Source of the DNA: Streptomyces seoulensis
Lineage (GTDB): Bacteria > Actinomycetota > Actinomycetes > Streptomycetales > Streptomycetaceae
Direction of reading: 5' to 3'
Length of the DNA: 64,000 nt
Assembly (NCBI RefSeq): GCF_004328625.1
Contig: NZ_CP032229.1
Coordinates: forward strand, 620,001-684,000
This document shows, piece after piece, positions 26,337 through 35,687 of the stretch; within the stretch, counting starts at the first letter, position 1; each line of letters starts with the position of its first letter. A program made the position numbers and the translations under genes. The notes under the pieces were generated by a model. That model saw only the letters and a program-made list of their open reading frames with translations. It had not been told where the DNA came from and did no database searches.

Positions 26337-26783
26337 TCACTTCCGCCGTGGCAGGCGGACCACCTGGACGAAGAAGTCGTCGATCTGACGGACGGCGGCG
26401 ATGAACTGGTCGAGGTCGACCGGCTTGGTGACGTACGCGTTGGCGTGCAGCTTGTAGCTGCGGAGGATGTCCTCCTCGGCCGCCGAGGTGGTGAGGACGA
26501 CCACCGGGATGTCCGCCAGGTCCTGGTCGGACTTGATGCGCTCCAGGACCTGACGCCCGTCGTACTTGGGCAGGTTCAGGTCCAGCAGGATCAGGTCGGG
26601 CCGGGGCGCGCCGGCGTGGTCGCCGCGCCGGTAGAGGAAGTCGAGCGCCTCCTCGCCGTCGCGGACCACGTGCAGTGTGTTGCCGATCTTGTTGTCCTCG
26701 AACGCCTCCCGGGTCATCAGCTCGTCACCGGGGTCGTCCTCCACCAGGAGGACGTCGATCGGGGTGGCGTCGGGAGTCGTCAT
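26337..26783 (-). CDS. Single-domain response regulator (Rcp1-like)
   Basis: A 148-residue receiver domain only. It has the acidic pocket VEDDPGD, the phosphoacceptor in LILLDLNLP (near residue 69), VVLTTSA and the conserved Lys in YVTKPVDLDQF. It resembles the small regulators of phytochrome-type kinases. It lacks a DNA-binding output, so it signals by protein contact. It overlaps the upstream histidine kinase gene by 4 bases (ATGA), so the two form a cognate pair. Confidence 0.93.
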   Translation of the reverse strand: MTTPDATPIDVLLVEDDPGDELMTREAFEDNKIGNTLHVVRDGEEALDFLYRRGDHAGAPRPDLILLDLNLPKYDGRQVLERIKSDQDLADIPVVVLTTSAAEEDILRSYKLHANAYVTKPVDLDQFIAAVRQIDDFFVQVVRLPRRK

Positions 26784-28396
26784 GTGAGGGCCTTTTCCTG
26801 GGTGATGCCGGGCTCGTCCGGGGCGGTGGCCACGGGAAGGGTGAAGCGGAAACGGGTGCCGCCGGTGTACTCGGTGTCCAGCCAGATCCTGCCGCCGTGA
26901 TGTTCCACGATCTTCTTGCAGAGCGCCAGTCCGATGCCGGTGCCACCGTAGGCGTCCCGGCTGTGCAGTCGCTGGAAGATGACGAAGACCTTGTCGGCGA
27001 ACTCGCCGGGGATGCCGATGCCGTTGTCCGAGACGCTCACCTGGACGCTGCCCGGCTCGTCCGGGTCGGGCTCGCAGACGACGGTGACCTGCGGGGCGCG
27101 GTCGGGGTGGCGGAACTTCAGGGCGTTGCCGATGAGGTTCTGCCAGAGCATCGCGAACAGGGTCGGGTCGCCCACCACCTCGGGCATCTCCTTCGGCCGC
27201 TCGACGCGGGCGCCGGACTCCTCCACGGCGGTGGCGAGGTTCATCATCGCCTTCTCCAGCGACTTGTCGAGGCCGACGGGCACCCGGTCGTCGGTGAGCC
27301 GGCCGACGCGGGAGAAGGTCAGCAGGTCGTTGATGAGCACCTGCATGCGCTTGGCGCCGTCCACCGCGAAGTCGATGTACTGCCGGCCACGGTCGTCCAG
27401 CTTGTCGTAGTACCGCTTCTCCAGGAGCTGACAGAAGGAGGCCACCTTGCGCAGCGGCTCCTGGAGGTCGTGGGAGGCGACGTAGGCGAACTGTTCCAAC
27501 TCCACGTTGGAGCGGCGCAGCTCGACCGCCTGGGCGTCCAGGTCGGCGGCCTGGGTGGTGAGGACGCGCTGCTGGGCGTGGGAGGCGTCCAGCTCGGCCA
27601 CGATCCGCCGGCGCATGCCCTCCACGTCGTCGGCGACGGCGGTGAGGTCGGCCGGGCCGCCGCCGGTGATGACGTGCTCGAAGTCGCCGCCCGCGACCCG
27701 CCGGGAGGCGGTGCGCAGCCGCGCCAGGGGCTGGGTGACCAGCAGGCGTACGAAGACGGCGAGCGCGACGCCGGTCAGCAGGAACGCGGCGACCATGCCG
27801 ACGAGTACCGAGTTGCGCAGCGTGCGCTCCTGGGCGATGTGGGCGCGGCCGTCGTCCACCATGCGGGTCATGTGGGCGTTCTGCCTGGCCCAGCTGACGC
27901 GCAGCTTGTCGAAGTCCTGCTTGCCGTTCTCCACGGTCCGCAGGTCGACGGCCTTGGGCTTGCCGGGGGTGACGGAGGCGACGAGCGGTTCGGCGTAGGT
28001 GAGGCGCCACTGGGCCGCCTGCCGCTCCACCGTGGTCAGGTCGTCGCGCATCTCGGGCTGGTCCGCGACCAGACGGCGCAGCCGCGCCGCGGACTCCGAC
28101 TCGTTCTTCTTGCCCTCGGTGTAGGGCTTGAGGAAGCGTTTGTCGGCGGTGATGGCGTAGCCCCGGATACCGGTCTCCTGGTTGACCATGGCGGACTGGA
28201 GCCGGTACGCCTCGGTCTGGGCGGGCTGTACGCCCTTCAGCAGGGAGTCGGTCGCGTCGGCCGTGCGGTTGAGCAGGTTGGCGCCCACCACGGTGCCGAC
28301 GAGCACCAGGAGGGTCATGAGCGACAGCACGAGGTAGAACCAGCCCTGCACGGTCAGGCGGCGCCCGGTCCACGGCTTGCCCGCGAGGTTGTTCAC
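26780..28396 (-). CDS. CHASE3-type sensor histidine kinase
   Basis: A 538-residue membrane kinase. It has a first transmembrane helix (about 17-38), a periplasmic/external helical sensor domain resembling CHASE3 (about 45-185), a second helix (about 190-212), then HAMP (about 212-265) and a coiled region. HisKA carries the phospho-acceptor in ASHDLQEPLRK near residue 325. HATPase_c has NLIGNALKF, DNGIGIP and GGTGIGLALCKK. The start is a GTG at 28396. It ends overlapping the response-regulator gene. The ligand or stimulus is unknown. Confidence 0.93.
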   Translation of the reverse strand: MNNLAGKPWTGRRLTVQGWFYLVLSLMTLLVLVGTVVGANLLNRTADATDSLLKGVQPAQTEAYRLQSAMVNQETGIRGYAITADKRFLKPYTEGKKNESESAARLRRLVADQPEMRDDLTTVERQAAQWRLTYAEPLVASVTPGKPKAVDLRTVENGKQDFDKLRVSWARQNAHMTRMVDDGRAHIAQERTLRNSVLVGMVAAFLLTGVALAVFVRLLVTQPLARLRTASRRVAGGDFEHVITGGGPADLTAVADDVEGMRRRIVAELDASHAQQRVLTTQAADLDAQAVELRRSNVELEQFAYVASHDLQEPLRKVASFCQLLEKRYYDKLDDRGRQYIDFAVDGAKRMQVLINDLLTFSRVGRLTDDRVPVGLDKSLEKAMMNLATAVEESGARVERPKEMPEVVGDPTLFAMLWQNLIGNALKFRHPDRAPQVTVVCEPDPDEPGSVQVSVSDNGIGIPGEFADKVFVIFQRLHSRDAYGGTGIGLALCKKIVEHHGGRIWLDTEYTGGTRFRFTLPVATAPDEPGITQEKALT

Positions 28397-28457
28397 CCTG
28401 TGCTCCGTACCGACTCGTCACTCACGCGTCCCACTCGTTTCTCTCGTCTCACGTTTC

Positions 28458-29681
28458 TCAGTTCCAGCTCACATGGACGACGGCGACGTCGTCCGCGAGC
28501 CCGCCCTGTTCCTCGGCCAGCCCCTCGGCCTCGCCGATGAGCCGGTCCACGAACTCGTCGGGCGCCAGTCCGGCCGCCTCCCGGGCGAGTTCCAGCAACC
28601 CCTCCTCACCGAGGCGCTGCGGGCCACGGCTGACGTGCCCCTCGAAGAGCCCGTCGGTGAAGAGGACCACGGAGGAGCCCGGCGGCACCAGGAGTTCCGC
28701 GGTGGGCCAGCGGGCGCCGCCGGGGATGAGGCCCAGCGCGGGCCCGCCCGGCACCTCGACCCAGTCCACTTCCCGCGCGCCGCGCAGGAGCAGCCCGTGG
28801 TGGCCGGCCCGCACCACGGTGGCCCGGTGCTCGCCGGGTACGGCGGACAGGCTGACCAGAGTGGCGAAGACCTCGTCCCGGGCGCGCTCGGCGACCAGGA
28901 TCTCCTCCAGGCGGGCCACCTGTTCGACGCCGGTGATACCGCTGAGGACCAGTGTGCGCCAGGCTATCCGCAGGGCGACACCGAGGGCGGCCTCGTCCGG
29001 GCCGTGCCCGGAGACGTCCCCGACCAGGGCGTGCACGGTGCCGTCGGCGCTCTGCACGATGTCGTAGAAGTCGCCGCCGAGCAGCGCCTGGGCGCGGCCG
29101 GGGCGGTAGCGGGCGACGACCTGGACGCCGTCGGCGCGCAGCAGCGGGCGGGGCAGCAGACCGCGTTCCAGGCGGGCGTTCTCCTGAGCCTGCATGAGGC
29201 TGGCCTGGAGCGCCACGGCCGCCTGCTCGGCCTGCTTGCGCTGGATCGCGTAGCGGACCGCGCGGCCGAAGAGTTCGGGTTCGACGCGGCCCTTGACCAG
29301 GTAGTCCTGGGCGCCCGCGGTGACCGCGGACAGGCCGGTCTGCTCCTCGGCGAGCCCGGTGAGGACGACGATGGCCACCTGGTCGGCGTGCGCCTTGACC
29401 AGGGAGACCGCTTCGAGACCGCTCGCGTCCGGCAGGTGCAGGTCGAGGAGTACGCAGTCCGGGCGCTCGGTGGCGAGCACCCCGGCGGCCTCGGACATCG
29501 ACCGCACCCAGCGCAGCCGCATCTTCAGGGCGCTGTCGGCGACCAGTTCCTCGACCAGCAGCGCGTCACCCGGATCGTCCTCGACCAAGAGGACCGACGG
29601 CTGTCGCCCGTCCCACTCCGTGTCGATCCCGCCCACGGTCACCGGCATCAGCTCATCGGCATCAGCCCGCGACGTCACCAT
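28458..29681 (-). CDS. Response regulator fused to a PP2C (SpoIIE/RsbU-type) phosphatase
   Basis: A 407-residue protein with an N-terminal receiver domain (about 30-150; VEDDPGD, LLDLHLPDASG) joined by a helical linker to a PP2C phosphatase (about 200-400; GGDFYDIV, GDVSGHG, FTDGLFE). Such enzymes dephosphorylate anti-sigma-factor antagonists and so release stress sigma factors. Together with the kinase and single-domain regulator downstream it forms a three-gene signalling set. The ATG at 29681 is preceded by GGAAAGGG; the extension to 29801 is rejected. An inverted repeat lies 44 bp upstream. Confidence 0.92.
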   Translation of the reverse strand: MVTSRADADELMPVTVGGIDTEWDGRQPSVLLVEDDPGDALLVEELVADSALKMRLRWVRSMSEAAGVLATERPDCVLLDLHLPDASGLEAVSLVKAHADQVAIVVLTGLAEEQTGLSAVTAGAQDYLVKGRVEPELFGRAVRYAIQRKQAEQAAVALQASLMQAQENARLERGLLPRPLLRADGVQVVARYRPGRAQALLGGDFYDIVQSADGTVHALVGDVSGHGPDEAALGVALRIAWRTLVLSGITGVEQVARLEEILVAERARDEVFATLVSLSAVPGEHRATVVRAGHHGLLLRGAREVDWVEVPGGPALGLIPGGARWPTAELLVPPGSSVVLFTDGLFEGHVSRGPQRLGEEGLLELAREAAGLAPDEFVDRLIGEAEGLAEEQGGLADDVAVVHVSWN

Positions 29682-29724
29682 GGTCACGCCCTTTCCGCTC
29701 CGCTCGTGCCGCCCGTCGCCAGAA

Positions 29725-29740
29725 GTTGTCGACCGACAAC
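29725..29740. promoter_or_regulatory. Inverted repeat upstream of the PP2C regulator gene
   Basis: GTTGTCG and CGACAAC face each other across a 2-base gap (7-2-7), centred about 50 bp from the ATG at 29681. It looks like an operator for a dimeric regulator. Its owner is unknown. Confidence 0.55.
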
Positions 29741-29846
29741 ATTGGATGAGCATACTCAGTGCGAAGATCCGGGCGTGACCAGTCCGGGTGACATCATTCA
29801 CCCATCCGGACTCGAACGCGACGGCATGGTGCCTGTCAGTGAGTTT

Positions 29847-30533
29847 TCACCCCTCGAAGCGATAGCCCATACCCGGCTCGGTGATGAGGTAGCGGGGGTG
29901 GGAGGGGTCCGCCTCCAGCTTCCGGCGGAGCTGGGCCATGTAGACGCGAAGATAGTTGGTCCGGTCGCTCAGGGAAAGTCCCCAGACCTCGCGCAGCAGG
30001 TGTTCCCGGCTCACCAGGCGGCCGGGGCTGGTGACAAGAATCTCCGGCAGATGCCACTCGGTCGGCGTGAGGCGGACGTCGAGGCCGTCGCGTACGGCCT
30101 TCTTGGCGGCGAGGTCCAGGGTGAAGCCGGCCGTCCGCACCAGGGTGGTCTCCGGGGCGGCCCGGCCGGCCTCGGAGCGGCGGACGGCGGCGCGGAGCCG
30201 GGCCAGCAGCTCGTCCATGCTGAACGGCTTGGTGACGTAGTCGTCGGCCCCGGCGTCCAGCGCGGCGACCTTCTCCTCGGACGCCTGGCGGGCGGAGAGG
30301 ACGAGGATCGGCACCCGGCTCCGGCCGCCGCGCAGGGACCGTATGACGTCGGCTCCGTCCATGTCGGGCAGTCCGAGGTCGAGGACGACCACGTCCGGCC
30401 CCCGATCGGCGGCGAGCCGGAGCGCGGTGGCGCCGTCGGGGGCCGCGTCGACGGCGTACCGGCGGGCCTGGAGGTTGATCACGAGGGCCCGTACGAGCTG
30501 CGGATCGTCCTCCACCACGAGCACCCGTGTCAT
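29847..30533 (-). CDS. kdpE: KdpE-type OmpR-family response regulator
   Basis: A 228-residue regulator with a receiver domain (VEDDPQLV, LDLGLPDMDG, SARQASEEKV, DYVTKPFSMDELLAR) and a C-terminal winged-helix DNA-binding domain ending in RKLEADPSHPRYLITEPGMGYRF. These features match KdpE. It activates the kdp operon in other bacteria. It lies 110 bp downstream of kdpC, where kdpD is expected, but no sensor kinase gene is present here. Its partner must be encoded elsewhere or replaced by another kinase. Confidence 0.92.
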   Translation of the reverse strand: MTRVLVVEDDPQLVRALVINLQARRYAVDAAPDGATALRLAADRGPDVVVLDLGLPDMDGADVIRSLRGGRSRVPILVLSARQASEEKVAALDAGADDYVTKPFSMDELLARLRAAVRRSEAGRAAPETTLVRTAGFTLDLAAKKAVRDGLDVRLTPTEWHLPEILVTSPGRLVSREHLLREVWGLSLSDRTNYLRVYMAQLRRKLEADPSHPRYLITEPGMGYRFEG

Positions 30534-30643
30534 GGACGCGCGCCCTCCCGTCGTACGCCTTCAGTGGACCGAGGGCAGCAACCTACGGCATCGGGGCGGG
30601 AGCGGGCGGTCCGGGTGCGTCTTCCGGACACCGGGGCGCCCGG

Positions 30644-31312
30644 TCAGTGCCGGGCCACCAGGGCCTTGAGGGCGATGTTCAGCTCCAGCACGTTGACGCG
30701 GGGCTCGCCCAGGAAGCCCAGGGCGCGGCCCTCGGTGTGCGCGCGGACGAGCCGGGCGACCTCGGGAAGGGGCAGGTGGTTGCGAGCGGCGACACGGTTC
30801 GTCTGGAGCCGGGCGTACGCCGGGGAGATGTCCGGGTCGAGGCCGGAGCCGGAGGAGGTGACCGCGTCGGCGGGGACGTCCGCCGGGCGCACCGGGCGGC
30901 CGGGTACGGAGTTGTCCCGGACGACGGTGGCCTTGGCGTCCTCCACCCGCTGGACCAGGATCTTGTTGTCGGCGGCGAGGTTGGTGGCCCCGGAGAGCAG
31001 CAGCGCGTACCGGGTGTTCTCGGTGTTGGTGCCGAGCCCGGCCGCGGGACGCCCCTGGAACCACCTGAGATCCGGCTCCGCCGTCTCCTGCCCCTTCTTC
31101 AGGGGCAGCGTGTACGACTGCCCGATGAGGGAGGAGCCGGCGACCCGGCCGTCCGCCCGGACCTCGGAGCCGTTCGCCCGGCCGGGCATCAGGAGCTGGG
31201 ACACGCCGGTCACGGCGAGGGGGTAGAGGACGCCGGTGACGAGGGTGAGCACGAGCAGGGCGCGCAGGCCCGCGCCGAGGGACCGGAGCTTGCCGGTGAG
31301 GGAGGTGTTCAT
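30644..31312 (-). CDS. kdpC: Potassium-transporting ATPase subunit C
   Basis: A 222-residue subunit of the high-affinity Kdp potassium pump. It has one N-terminal transmembrane helix (about 14-35), the family motifs G.ANGS, GQSYTLPLKKG and FQGRP, a conserved SSGSGLDPDISPAYA (SGSGLDP is diagnostic) and VNVLELN at the end. It starts 2 bp after the kdpB stop. The length is normal. It helps ATP binding by KdpB in the inner membrane complex. Confidence 0.96.
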   Translation of the reverse strand: MNTSLTGKLRSLGAGLRALLVLTLVTGVLYPLAVTGVSQLLMPGRANGSEVRADGRVAGSSLIGQSYTLPLKKGQETAEPDLRWFQGRPAAGLGTNTENTRYALLLSGATNLAADNKILVQRVEDAKATVVRDNSVPGRPVRPADVPADAVTSSGSGLDPDISPAYARLQTNRVAARNHLPLPEVARLVRAHTEGRALGFLGEPRVNVLELNIALKALVARH

Positions 31313-31314
31313 GG

Positions 31315-33493
31315 TCAGCCGATCCCGGGGATCAAGGAGAGGAGCAGGTCGATGAGTTTGATGCCGACGAACGGCGCCACGAGGCCGCCGAGTCCGTAGA
31401 CGGCGAGGTTGCGCCGCAGCAGGCGGTCGGCGCTGACCGGCCGGTAGCGCACTCCGCGCAGGGAGAGCGGGACAAGCGCGATGATGATCAGCGCGTTGAA
31501 GACGACGGCCGAGAGGATCGCGGAGTCGGGCGAGGCCAGCCGCATGATGTTCAGCCGGTCGAGCCCCGGATACACGGCGGCGAACAGCGCCGGGATGATC
31601 GCGAAGTACTTGGCCACGTCGTTGGCGATGGAGAACGTGGTCAGCGCGCCCCGGGTGATGAGGAGCTGCTTGCCGATCCCGACGATCTCGATGAGCTTGG
31701 TCGGGTCGGAGTCCAGGTCGACCATGTTGCCGGCCTCCTTGGCGGCCGACGTGCCGGTGTTCATGGCCACGCCGACGTCCGCCTGGGCCAGCGCGGGGGC
31801 GTCGTTGGTGCCGTCCCCGGTCATGGCGACGAGCTTGCCGCCCGCCTGCTCCCGTTTGATGAGGGCCATCTTGTCCTCGGGGGTGGCCTCCGCGAGGAAG
31901 TCGTCGACGCCCGCCTCCTCGGCGATGGCCTGCGCGGTGAGCGGGTTGTCACCGGTGATCATGACGGTACGGATGCCCATCCGGCGCAGCTCGGAGAATC
32001 GTTCCCGCATGCCGTCCTTGACGACGTCCTTGAGGTGGATGACACCGAGCACGCGGGCGCCCCGGCGGTCCCGCACCGCGACCAGCAGCGGAGTGCCGCC
32101 CGCGCGGGAGATCCGGTCGACGGCGGCTTCCGTGTCGTCGGCGACCGCGCCGCCCTGCTCGCGCACCCAGCGCAGCACCGAGGCCGCGGCCCCCTTGCGG
32201 ACCCCGCGCCCGTCCACGTCGACGCCGGACATCCGGGTCTGCGCGGTGAACGCGACCCACTCGGCGCCGGCCAGCTCGCCCTGGTGGCGCTCGCGCAGTC
32301 CGTACGCCTCCTTGGCGAGGACGACGACGGAGCGGCCCTCGGGCGTCTCGTCGGCCAGCGAGGAGAGCTGGGCCGCGTCCGCGAGTTCGGCCTCGCTCGC
32401 GCCGGCCACCGGCACGAACTCGGCGGCCCGGCGGTTGCCGAGGGTGATGGTGCCGGTCTTGTCCAGCAGCAGCGTCGACACGTCACCGGCCGCCTCGACG
32501 GCCCGGCCCGACATGGCCAGCACATTGCGCTGGACCAGCCGGTCCATGCCCGCGATGCCGATGGCGGAGAGCAGGGCGCCGATGGTGGTGGGGATCAGGC
32601 ACACCAGCAGGGCGACCAGCACGACCATCGTGAGGTGGGTGCCCGCGTGGGCGGCGAACGGCGGCAGCGTGGCGCAGGCCAGCAGGAAGACGATGGTCAG
32701 CGAGGCCAGCAGGATGTTCAGCGCGATCTCGTTGGGTGTGCGCTGCCGGGCCGCGCCCTCCACCAGTCCGATCATCCGGTCGATGAAGGTCTCCCCCGGC
32801 CTGGTGGTGATCCGGACCACGATCCGGTCGGAGAGCACCTTGGTGCCGCCCGTGACGGCGCTCCGGTCGCCCCCGGACTCCCGGATGACCGGCGCCGACT
32901 CGCCGGTGATCGCGGACTCGTCCACCGAGGCGACGCCCTCCACGACGTCGCCGTCACCGGGGATCACGTCGCCCGACTCGCAGACGACCAGGTCACCGAC
33001 GCGCAGCTCGGTGCCCGAGACGTGCTCCTCGGCCGTGCCGTTCAGCCGGCGGGCCACGGTGTCCGCCCTGGCCTTGCGGAGGGTGTCGGCCTGCGCCTTG
33101 CCCCGGCCCTCGGCGACCGCCTCCGCGAGGTTGGCGAAGAGCACGGTCAGCCAGAGCCAGACGCTGATGGTCCAGCCGAACCAGTCGGTGGGGTCGGTGA
33201 CGGAGAACGCCGTGGTCAGCACCGAGCCGATCCACACCACGAACATCACGGGCGACTTGACCATGACCCGCGGATCGAGCTTGCGGAAGGCGTCGGGCAG
33301 CGATCTCAGCAACTGCCGGGGATCGAACAGGCCCGCCCCGACCCGGCCCTCTCCGGAAGGACCCCCCGGCCGCCGCCTCGTCGTGCGGCACGCGGGTGGG
33401 AGTGGCTGTGGACATGGCGGCCTCTGGGTCGTGGGAACGGGTGGTCGGCGCGTCGGCGCGGGTGGTGGGCTCGCCGGTACGGGGAGGTGTCAT
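31315..33493 (-). CDS. kdpB: Potassium-transporting ATPase subunit B, with an apparent frameshift near the 5' end
   Basis: The ATPase subunit of the Kdp pump. The frame 31315-33312 holds the P-type motifs: TGES, the phosphorylation site DKTGT, and [12 protein letters not shown], plus seven or so membrane helices. A good start lies further upstream at 33493, where ATGA overlaps the kdpA stop, and reads [11 protein letters not shown]. This frame and the main frame join only if one base of a six-C run (33362-33367) is removed. The conserved LFDP segment, homologous to the N-terminus of E. coli KdpB, is then restored. Either the sequence has an error, or the gene is frameshifted, or a TTG at 33312 is used. 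Confidence 0.85.
33362..33367. other. kdpB: Homopolymer frameshift site in kdpB
   Basis: Six C on the plus strand (six G in the coding strand). Deleting one joins the start at 33493 to the main kdpB frame and yields the continuous sequence [15 protein letters not shown]. This is the only break in an otherwise intact operon. Confidence 0.75.
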
Positions 33494-35151
33494 GCCAGCC
33501 CCTCCGCGAGCGGTCCCAGCGCCAGCGCCGGGAAGTAGGTCAGGCCGGTGATGATGAGGATCGCCCCGACCAACAGCCCCGCGAACAGGGGCTTCTCGGT
33601 GCGCAGGGTGCCCGCGCTCTCCGGGACCGGCCGCTGCGCGGCGAGCGAGCCGGCCAGCGCCAGGACGAACACCATCGGCAGGAAGCGGCCCAGCAGCATG
33701 GCGAGCCCGGTCGTGGTGTTGAACCAGTCGGTGTTGGCGTTCAGCCCGGCGAAGGCCGAGCCGTTGTTGTTGGCGGCCGAGGTGAAGGCGTACAGCACCT
33801 CGGAGAACCCGTGCGCGCCCGGGTTGAGCATCGAGTGCGGCGGGGTCGGCAGGGCCAGCGAGGCCGCGGTGAAGACGAGGACCAGCGCGGGGGTGACCAG
33901 GATGTAGCAGGCGGCGAGCTTCATCTCGCGCGCGCCGATCTTCTTGCCCAGGTACTCGGGGGTGCGGCCGACCATCAGACCGGCGAGGAACACCGCGATC
34001 ACGGCCATGATCAGCATGCCGTAGAGCCCGGAGCCGGTGCCGCCGGGCGCGATCTCGCCCAGCATCATCCCGAGCATGGCGATACCGCCGCCGAGCCCGG
34101 TGAAGGAGGAGTGGAAGGAGTCCACGGCGCCGGTGGAGGTGAGCGTGGTGGACACCGCGAAGAGCGCGGAGCCGCCGACGCCGAAGCGGACCTCCTTGCC
34201 CTCCATGGCGCCGCCCGCGGCCTGGAGCGCCGGGCCGTGGTGGCTGAACTCCGCCGCCGTCATCAGGGCGGTGAAGCCGAGCCAGATGGTGGCCATGGTG
34301 GCGAGGATGGCGTAGCCCTGCCGGACGCTGCCGACCATCAGGCCGAAGGTGCGGGTCAGCGAGAACGGGATGACCAGGATCAGGAAGATCTCGAACAGGT
34401 TGGTGAAGGGCGTCGGGTTCTCGAAGGGGTGGGCGCTGTTGGCGTTGAAGTAGCCGCCGCCGTTGGTGCCCAGCTCCTTGATGGCCTCCTGGGAGGCGAC
34501 CGCGCCGCCGTTCCACTGCTGGGAGCCGCCCATGAACTGGCCGACCTCATGGATGCCGGAGAAGTTCTGGATGGCGCCGCACGCGACGAGGACCAGCGCG
34601 CCGATGACGGCGGCCGGGACCAGGACGCGCAGCGTGCCGCGCACCAGATCGGCCCAGAAGTTGCCCAGTTCGCCGGAGCGGGACCGGGCGAACCCGCGCA
34701 CCAGGGCGACCGCGACGGCCATGCCCACGGCGGCGGACACGAAGTTCTGCACCGCGAGCCCCGCCGTCTGCACGACATGGCCCATGGTCTGCTCGCCGTA
34801 GTACGACTGCCAGTTGGTGTTGGTGACGAAGGAGACGGCGGTGTTGAAGGACTGCGCCGGGTTCACCGAGGAGAACCCGAGCGAGCCGGGCAGCAGCCCC
34901 TGGAGCCGCTGGAGCAGGTAGAGGAAGAGGACCCCGGCGAGGGAGAAGGCGAGCACCCCGCGCAGATACGCCGGCCAGCGCATCTCGGTGTCGGGGTCGG
35001 CGCCGATGGCCCGGTAGATCCAGCGCTCGACGCGCAGATGACGGCGCGAGGAGTACACCGTGGCCATGTAGCCGCCGGCGGGTGCGTGGACGAGGGCCAG
35101 CCCGCCTATGAGCGCGAGGAGCTGGAGCACGCCCGCGAGTACGGAACCCAT
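33490..35151 (-). CDS. kdpA: Potassium-transporting ATPase subunit A
   Basis: A 553-residue membrane protein that forms the potassium channel of the Kdp pump. It has about ten transmembrane helices and four selectivity-filter-like segments. Diagnostic motifs are [33 protein letters not shown] and [10 protein letters not shown]. The ATG at 35151 lies 8 bp from the kdpF stop. Its stop overlaps the kdpB ATG by 3 bases. The protein is full-length. Confidence 0.97.
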   Translation of the reverse strand: MGSVLAGVLQLLALIGGLALVHAPAGGYMATVYSSRRHLRVERWIYRAIGADPDTEMRWPAYLRGVLAFSLAGVLFLYLLQRLQGLLPGSLGFSSVNPAQSFNTAVSFVTNTNWQSYYGEQTMGHVVQTAGLAVQNFVSAAVGMAVAVALVRGFARSRSGELGNFWADLVRGTLRVLVPAAVIGALVLVACGAIQNFSGIHEVGQFMGGSQQWNGGAVASQEAIKELGTNGGGYFNANSAHPFENPTPFTNLFEIFLILVIPFSLTRTFGLMVGSVRQGYAILATMATIWLGFTALMTAAEFSHHGPALQAAGGAMEGKEVRFGVGGSALFAVSTTLTSTGAVDSFHSSFTGLGGGIAMLGMMLGEIAPGGTGSGLYGMLIMAVIAVFLAGLMVGRTPEYLGKKIGAREMKLAACYILVTPALVLVFTAASLALPTPPHSMLNPGAHGFSEVLYAFTSAANNNGSAFAGLNANTDWFNTTTGLAMLLGRFLPMVFVLALAGSLAAQRPVPESAGTLRTEKPLFAGLLVGAILIITGLTYFPALALGPLAEGLA

Positions 35152-35159
35152 GTCTGCTC

Positions 35160-35249
35160 TCAGAACCTCTCCGGGAAGATCAGGGCGAGGACGAGATAGC
35201 CCAGCAGGGCGACGGCCACGACCAGGCCGACGGTGTTCTCGGCGGTCAC
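35160..35249 (-). CDS. kdpF: Small subunit F of the Kdp pump
   Basis: A 29-residue single-helix protein, too short for most gene callers. It reads from a GTG at 35249: [20 protein letters not shown] then LALIFPERF. The ending ALIFPERF is the KdpF signature. It stabilises the KdpABC complex. Its start overlaps the end of the preceding small gene by four bases, and it ends 8 bp before kdpA. Confidence 0.85.
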   Translation of the reverse strand: MTAENTVGLVVAVALLGYLVLALIFPERF

Positions 35250-35329
35250 AGCTTCGTCACCCCCTTGGCGACGAGTGCCACCAGCGCGAACGCCGCGAGC
35301 ACGGTGACGACGAAGGCCAGGTCGGCCAT
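35246..35329 (-). CDS. 27-residue membrane peptide at the head of the kdp operon
   Basis: Reads [20 protein letters not shown] then AKGVTKL. It is a single transmembrane helix flanked by a negative start and a basic end. The ATG at 35329 has AGGAG at 8-base spacing, and the stop (TGA) overlaps the kdpF GTG. These features argue for a real, translated gene. It may be a second small Kdp subunit or a leader peptide. Homologues were not checked. Confidence 0.65.
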   Translation of the reverse strand: MADLAFVVTVLAAFALVALVAKGVTKL

Positions 35330-35687
35330 CTTGGGACTCCTGAACGGACTCGGTGTCGAAAGGACTCGGTGTCGAAAGAGGAACCCTTCGAGGAAACCCC
35401 TGCTCCGAGGGGTCGGAGGCCCACGTTGACGCCTCCCTTACGTGTGGGGGCGCGGCTTTGACGGGTCTCTGACGGGGACGGGGTGCGCGGGGGCGGAGCG
35501 CGGCGCCCGGAGTGCGCTTCCCTCGATCGACTGAGTTTGGGAACGGCGCTCCTTGGCGCGTCTGGCCGAGCGGGGGACGGGAACACACGTTCCGGAATTC
35601 GGGTCGACGGAGCCGTAACAAGGCGGGTGTCCGGGGCGTTTTTAGAGCACCAGTTCACTTCCCACCCGGATGGAGGAGGTCGACGAC
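35330..35687. other. Intergenic region between the kdp and Nudix operons
   Basis: About 360 bp between two divergent operons, with no supported gene. It holds the tandem 16-bp repeat (35346-35377), a GGAAC-N4-GTTCC palindrome at 35580-35593 and the unplaced promoters for both operons. The reading frames across it are artefacts of high GC. Confidence 0.55.
35346..35377. repeat. Two tandem 16-bp repeats upstream of the kdp operon
   Basis: GGACTCGGTGTCGAAA occurs twice in perfect head-to-tail tandem, 17 bp upstream of the first small ORF's ATG (on the minus strand). The close position suggests a leader-RNA or operator role. It could also be a chance duplication. Confidence 0.7.

Noticed and set aside
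33312..33314. TTG as the simple start of kdpB
   Set aside because: It would drop the conserved LFDP segment and abandon the ATGA coupling to kdpA, although it cannot be excluded.
32035..35199. 1054-residue plus-strand frame over kdpABC
   Set aside because: It is an antisense shadow of the three Kdp subunits, rich in Gly/Arg/Gln and without known domains.
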